10,364 nucleotides of DNA from Eubacterium sp. (GTDB lineage: Bacteria > Bacillota > Clostridia > Lachnospirales > Lachnospiraceae), in assembly GCA_003486385.1 (NCBI GenBank), contig DNFT01000028.1, positions 1 through 10,364 on the forward strand, in the 5' to 3' direction. Position numbers and translations under genes: made by a program. The notes beneath the pieces were generated by a model, which did not search any database, was not told where the DNA came from, and worked only from the letters and a program-made list of their open reading frames with translations. Of the stretch, positions 6,998 through 10,364 are shown in pieces; within the stretch, counting starts at the first letter, position 1; every line of letters starts with the position of its first letter.

Positions 6998-7918
6998 ATG
7001 AAAAAAACCGAAGGAAAGAGCAAGATAGTAAGGTACAATAAATGGGGATATATCTTCCTCATCCCTTTTGTGCTTGTGTATGTGATTTTTCAGTTGATTC
7101 CATTAGTCAGTACGATTTATAACAGCTTTTTTGAGAACTATAGGGTAGGACTCATGCAGGTAGGACCGACATGGGTTGGACTTGAGAACTATAAAACGAT
7201 TTTTTCGGATGTCAGCCTTTTGAAGTATACGGCAAACACGCTTATCATGTGGGTTATCGGTTTCATACCGCAGATAATAGTATCACTTCTTCTGGGGCAG
7301 TGGTTTTCCGATGTGAGATTGAAGCTGAAGGGAAGCAGATTCTTTAAGACAGTTATATATCTTCCTAACCTGATTATGGCCTCTGCGTTCTCAATGTTGT
7401 TTTTTGCATTGTTCTCAGATGTCGGACCAATCAATGCCATTCTTATCAAGATGGGAATTGCCACTCAGGAAAATCCGGTGAGATTTTTCTCTAATGTATG
7501 GGCTACAAGAGGCCTGGTTGGTTTTATGAACTTCCTCATGTGGTTCGGAAATACGACTATTATTCTCATGGCAGGAATTATGGGCATTGACACCTCGCTG
7601 TTTGAGGCGGCGGAGGTAGATGGCGCAAGTTCATGGCAGAGATTCTACAGGATAACGCTTCCTCTTCTTAAGCCTATCCTTATATATGTAATTATTACCT
7701 CCATGATCGGTGGTATTCAGATGTTCGATGTACCTCAGATTCTTACTAATGGTTCCGGTGCTCCTGCTGAATCAACAAAGACGCTTATTATGTATCTTAA
7801 CCAGCATCTGTACAGTAAGAATTATGGACTTGGCGGAGCACTTTCTGTATTCCTGTTTATTATAACAGCTATACTGAGTCTCATAATATATTCTGTAATG
7901 TATCGCAAGAAGGATTAG
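6998..7918 (+). CDS. Sugar ABC transporter permease, MalF/UgpA type (first subunit)
   Basis: This 306-residue integral membrane protein has about six predicted spans (near residues 17-40, 81-103, 118-140, 171-196, 227-245 and 278-300). The cytoplasmic EAA loop that docks the ATPase is EAAEVDGASSWQRFYRITLP (203-222), with the hallmark EAA, D-G and final L-P. The start at 6998 gives a short basic N-terminus before the first span; GAGGAG (6982-6987) lies 10 nt upstream. A TTG at 6974 in the same frame and an out-of-frame ATG at 6990 that stops after three codons are less likely starts. It pairs with the permease that begins 16 nt after its stop. No ATPase gene is present, as is common for Firmicute CUT1 systems served by a shared MsmK/MsiK-type ATPase. 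Confidence 0.93.
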   Translation: MKKTEGKSKIVRYNKWGYIFLIPFVLVYVIFQLIPLVSTIYNSFFENYRVGLMQVGPTWVGLENYKTIFSDVSLLKYTANTLIMWVIGFIPQIIVSLLLGQWFSDVRLKLKGSRFFKTVIYLPNLIMASAFSMLFFALFSDVGPINAILIKMGIATQENPVRFFSNVWATRGLVGFMNFLMWFGNTTIILMAGIMGIDTSLFEAAEVDGASSWQRFYRITLPLLKPILIYVIITSMIGGIQMFDVPQILTNGSGAPAESTKTLIMYLNQHLYSKNYGLGGALSVFLFIITAILSLIIYSVMYRKKD

Positions 7919-7934
7919 AAGGGGAGGTATGATT

Positions 7935-8792
7935 ATGGGTAAGAGCAATAATAATAATAAAGACTCAGTTCACATAAGAAGAGCGGTGGCATACGTGGTT
8001 CTTACACTGATATCAATACTGTGTCTGTTCTGGTTTTATGTACTCTTTGTGAATGCCACAAAGACACATGCAGAGATACAGAAGGGTTTTTCGATTGTTC
8101 CGGGAAAAAATCTTCTTGTAAACTGGAATCATGTCATTCATGGAACACAGCCGATTATATCGGGAATGATTAACAGTATTATCATTTCAACACTCAGCGC
8201 TGTTCTGTGTACATATTTCTCAGCGATGACCGCCTATGCGATTCACGTATATGATTTTAAACTTAAAAAATTTATATTTGCGTTCATACTTGCAGTTATG
8301 ATGATTCCAAGCCAGGTAACAGCTCTTGGATTTATCAGGCTCATGGACAATATGCATCTTATGGACACCTTTATTCCGCTGATTGTGCCGACAATCGCCG
8401 CACCGGTAACCTTCTATTATATGAAGCAGTACATGGAAAGTACATTACCGCTCGCAATAATAGAGGCTGCCAGAATAGATGGCTCCGGTGAGTTCCACAC
8501 CTTCAACAATATCGTGCTTCCCATAATGAAGCCGGCGATTGCCGTACAGGCAATATTTACATTTGTATCAAGCTGGAATAATTACTTCGTTCCGGCACTT
8601 GTGCTTAAGAAGGACAGTGTCAAGACACTTCCGATACTTATCGCACAGCTAAGAAGTGCGGATTGGCTCAAGTTCGATATGGGTCAGGTTTATGTCACAA
8701 TTGCATTTTCTATTTTCCCTGTAATTGTAGTGTATATTTTTCTTTCAAAATATATCGTACAGGGCATTGCACTTGGTGCTGTTAAGGGCTAG
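7935..8792 (+). CDS. Sugar ABC transporter permease, MalG type (second subunit)
   Basis: This 285-residue permease completes the membrane channel of the uptake system. Spans are expected near residues 16-38, 75-103, 113-133, 141-164, 199-220 and 252-270. The EAA loop is EAARIDGSGEFHTFNNIVLP (177-196), and the C-terminus ends in GAVKG, a typical MalG-family tail. Two in-frame ATGs are close together. I chose 7935 because it is 7 nt from GGAGG (7923-7927), whereas 7929 is only 1 nt away. Residues 5-8 are Asn from an (AAT)4 run. The stop TAG (8790-8792) overlaps the stop of the convergent LRR gene within CTAG, and no terminator is visible between the two genes. Confidence 0.93.
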   Translation: MGKSNNNNKDSVHIRRAVAYVVLTLISILCLFWFYVLFVNATKTHAEIQKGFSIVPGKNLLVNWNHVIHGTQPIISGMINSIIISTLSAVLCTYFSAMTAYAIHVYDFKLKKFIFAFILAVMMIPSQVTALGFIRLMDNMHLMDTFIPLIVPTIAAPVTFYYMKQYMESTLPLAIIEAARIDGSGEFHTFNNIVLPIMKPAIAVQAIFTFVSSWNNYFVPALVLKKDSVKTLPILIAQLRSADWLKFDMGQVYVTIAFSIFPVIVVYIFLSKYIVQGIALGAVKG

Positions 8793-10051
8793 TTCTTAAA
8801 AAGGTCATTCACATAATTATTGTGGAACATATCAATCATTGCAAAATACCTCTCATGTTCACGCCAGCCTTGGTCGACAGAGCCTTCACCGTAATATACG
8901 ATGTAGGCATCAGGATAGGTTTCCTTAAGAAGCTCGTAATCCTGTTCGGTCAGGCTGGTGTGTTCTATATACAGACGCTCAAGCTTTGTAAAGTTCAGAA
9001 GATGTGATACATCGCTTATCGGGTTATAGCTGATGTTGAGGTCCACAAGGTTCGGAAGATAGTCAAACACGCTTATATCACTCACATCCCCCACAAAAAA
9101 TTCAAGGTACATGAGCTTAGGACAGTATTTAAGCATCGACAGGTCATACAGATAAGGTGACTGCGTGTCGGTGAGCCAGTTGTCTACAAGAATCAGTATC
9201 TTAAGCTCAGGCATGTATTCGAGGAAAGATAAATCTGTGACCTTGTTGTGCCCTAAATCAAGTGCGACCATGTCAGTGCAGTATTTTAATACCTTGCAGT
9301 CCTCGTTGGTGAGACGATAGGTTATTGTTCCATCCTTGAGGGTTGAGAAGGCTACGGTATCGGTTCTTATTGTCCACAAGCCGAGGGTGACCTTCCAGAC
9401 GAACTTGATGGAAGGAAAATCGTTTTTAAGCTGTTCCATCTGTTCATTCGTAAGTCCACAGTCACACATATCAATATAGTTAAGATTGTCAAGCGAATTA
9501 ATGTGCTTTTTAAAATCTTCGATGTCGGTAATCTCTATTCCGCTTATGTCAAGCTCAGTCTCCTCGGAGGAAACTTCCTTTCCGCATAACTTTACTGTCC
9601 AAATGAAATCTATGTCCGGGTAAATGTCCTTTAATGCTGTCATCTCATCAAGTTCAAGGCCGGCGGCTGTCAGGTCAACGCTCTTAAGAGAGTTGAAAAA
9701 CTTAAGTGCCTTGCAGATGTCAGAATATATTTCATCATGCTCAAGACCGGTGAGTTCATCGGAGGATAAACTGAATTCAGTGATATCCTGTGCGTAGCTT
9801 CTGCCAAACAAAGTGATTTCACTGATAGTCGGATATGCTGCCTCCTCAGTGAAGGTATCGGTGGAGGTGTCGGTTGAAGCTGTATCAACCGTGTGCTCAG
9901 GTGTTTCGTTCTCTTTTCCGGATTTTTTTGACAGCACGGATGTGAGCAGTACAATAACTATGACAATCGATATGGTTAGCGCACATAAAAGGTATGTGGC
10001 TGTATGGTTATTATTTCTTTTGCTTTTGCGCTGTGGTGCTTTTTCATTCAT
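8789..10051 (-). CDS. Single-pass membrane-anchored leucine-rich-repeat protein, function unknown
   Basis: The 420-residue product starts with a basic cytoplasmic tail (1-18, rich in K, R and N), then one hydrophobic span (about 19-40), then a Thr/Ser/Asp/Glu-rich linker (about 44-72), so the bulk should be outside the cell. A Leu-rich beta-strand repeat array follows, clearest at 255-365 (for example MVALDLGHNKVTDLSFL and LVDLNISYNPISDVSHL). Three segments share a helix ending LK-x-x-Y/F-P before a beta strand: 139-151, 207-219 and 374-386, the first two followed by W-x-V. A conserved-looking C-terminal motif, GWREHERYF (395-403), follows. There is no cleavage site, lipobox, LPxTG or catalytic domain that I recognise. 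The ribosome site is AGGAAAGGA, 11 nt before the ATG at 10051-10049. It is not part of the sugar operon, being convergent with it. LRRs suggest protein or glycan binding at the envelope, which is an inference. Confidence 0.85.
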   Translation of the reverse strand: MNEKAPQRKSKRNNNHTATYLLCALTISIVIVIVLLTSVLSKKSGKENETPEHTVDTASTDTSTDTFTEEAAYPTISEITLFGRSYAQDITEFSLSSDELTGLEHDEIYSDICKALKFFNSLKSVDLTAAGLELDEMTALKDIYPDIDFIWTVKLCGKEVSSEETELDISGIEITDIEDFKKHINSLDNLNYIDMCDCGLTNEQMEQLKNDFPSIKFVWKVTLGLWTIRTDTVAFSTLKDGTITYRLTNEDCKVLKYCTDMVALDLGHNKVTDLSFLEYMPELKILILVDNWLTDTQSPYLYDLSMLKYCPKLMYLEFFVGDVSDISVFDYLPNLVDLNISYNPISDVSHLLNFTKLERLYIEHTSLTEQDYELLKETYPDAYIVYYGEGSVDQGWREHERYFAMIDMFHNNYVNDLFKN

Positions 10052-10154
10052 AGCTCAATGTATCCTTTCCTGAAAATTAATATAAATACTGCATAACCTT
10101 ATGTGTTATTGTCTAGGAGAACATGATAATATACTTGCCGGATATAAGCAAGAG

Positions 10155-10173
10155 CAACTTGCCAATGAAGTTG
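10155..10173. repeat. Inverted repeat upstream of the LRR gene
   Basis: CAACTT (10155-10160) and AAGTTG (10168-10173) are perfect 6-bp arms around 7 nt. It lies about 105-120 bp upstream of the LRR start and could be a regulator site. ACTTGCC also occurs as a direct repeat (10133-10139 and 10157-10163). No regulator can be assigned. Confidence 0.3.
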
Positions 10174-10187
10174 TGGGGTGATAAAAT

Positions 10188-10241
10188 TGTGTATAAGTAT
10201 TCGGGTGACAAAATATGTTGTGTATACCTGGCTGTGTATAA
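10188..10241 (-). promoter_or_regulatory. Cluster of three DnaA-box-like sequences
   Basis: TGTGTATAA at 10188-10196 and again at 10233-10241 is the exact reverse complement of the DnaA box TTATNCACA. TGTGTATAC at 10219-10227 matches 8 of 9. All three face the same way, and an AT-rich stretch follows. No dnaA, dnaN or other origin gene is in the window, so a regulatory or DnaA-titration cluster is more likely than an origin. Chance cannot be excluded. Confidence 0.4.
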
Positions 10242-10271
10242 CGTATTATATTTATGCGTATCACGACTTTT

Positions 10272-10364
10272 GGGAGAAGCTTAGATGTTCTTAGAACTCT
10301 GCTAAGTCCCCAGCCAAAAGCAGCATGGAGGCTGCTTTAGAAGCAATGCATACACGGATGTATG
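10272..10364 (+). other. Hairpin-rich segment at right edge; possible structured leader or small RNA
   Basis: Three successive stem-loops are visible. The first is GGGA/TCCC (10272-10275 with 10307-10310) enclosing CTTAG/CTAAG (10280-10284 with 10302-10306) and GTTC/GAAC (10287-10290 with 10294-10297). The second is AAAGCAGC/GCTGCTTT (10317-10324 with 10331-10338). The third is CATAC/GTATG (10349-10353 with 10360-10364). Inside the first, GGGAGAAG precedes a six-codon frame ATG...TAA (10285-10305). The second hairpin lacks a T-run. I do not recognise an RNA family. Confidence 0.3.
10325..10364 (+). CDS. Possible N-terminal fragment of a gene running off the right edge
   Basis: An ATG at 10325 opens a frame that stays open for 13 codons to the window end and reads MEAALEAMHTRMY. 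There is no good Shine-Dalgarno sequence before it, and the start falls in the loop of a hairpin (10317-10338). Too little is present to identify a protein, and it may be no gene at all. Confidence 0.15.
   Translation, partial: MEAALEAMHTRMY

Larger units (their letters stand above)
10052..10364. other. Intergenic region right of the LRR gene
   Basis: No complete gene is visible. It contains, in order: the LRR gene's ribosome site (10063-10071, - strand), an inverted repeat CAACTT-N7-AAGTTG (10155-10173), three same-strand TGTGTATA units (10188, 10219, 10233) resembling DnaA boxes, an AT-rich patch (10244-10256), and a series of hairpins up to the right edge (10272-10364). No convincing promoter was found for the LRR gene on the - strand. 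Confidence 0.5.

Noticed and set aside
7947..7961. AAT trinucleotide run as a phase-variable tract
   Set aside because: Changes of whole AAT units keep the frame and only alter the number of Asn residues in a cytoplasmic tail; the run is short.
8807..8822. CACATAATTATTGTG as an operator or terminator near the convergent stops
   Set aside because: Only 4-bp arms pair, it lies within the LRR coding sequence, and no T-run follows.
10188..10241. CRISPR or iteron array from the TGTGTATA units
   Set aside because: Only three short units at irregular spacing (31 and 14 bp), with no repeat-spacer structure and no replication initiator or cas gene nearby.

Overview
The window looks like chromosome of a gut or rumen Lachnospiraceae-type Firmicute (relatives of Lachnospira, Eubacterium, Roseburia or Butyrivibrio). 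This is inferred from moderate-to-low GC with AT-rich intergenic DNA, strong GGAGG-type ribosome binding sites, a Gram-positive lipoprotein binding protein, a LacI-family/CUT1 sugar locus without its own ATPase, and a membrane-anchored leucine-rich-repeat protein. No sequence search was possible, so genus and species are not assigned.

Layout: (1) 1-4146 is a purine biosynthesis block on the + strand: purC (184-1059), purF (1101-2552) and purB (2618-4051). A good sigma-A-type promoter lies in front (74-102) and an intrinsic terminator behind (4110-4146). The products cover PRPP amidation, SAICAR synthesis, and both fumarate-releasing lyase steps of IMP/AMP synthesis. (2) 4147-8792 is a carbohydrate uptake locus on the + strand: an AT-rich control region, a LacI-family regulator (4442-5467), a solute-binding lipoprotein (5535-6887) and two MalF/MalG-type permeases (6998-7918, 7935-8792). 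A promoter at 4327-4355 fires into a cre/LacI-type operator (4363-4376), and a related, more symmetric site lies 162 bp upstream (4201-4214). A strong hairpin between the binding-protein and permease genes probably sets their expression ratio. The ATPase must be encoded elsewhere, and the sugar cannot be read from the sequence. (3) 8789-10051 on the - strand encodes a 420-residue single-pass membrane LRR protein, convergent with the second permease; the two genes share a CTAG at their stop codons. (4) 10052-10364 has no complete gene. It holds three same-direction DnaA-box-like sequences and, at the right edge, a run of hairpins with a tiny SD-led ORF and the possible start of a gene that leaves the window.

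Most of the window is recognisable metabolism and transport. I see no clear undescribed multi-gene system. The least explained parts are the LRR protein with its three LK-x-x-Y/F-P modules, and the right-hand intergenic region with its DnaA-like boxes and hairpins.
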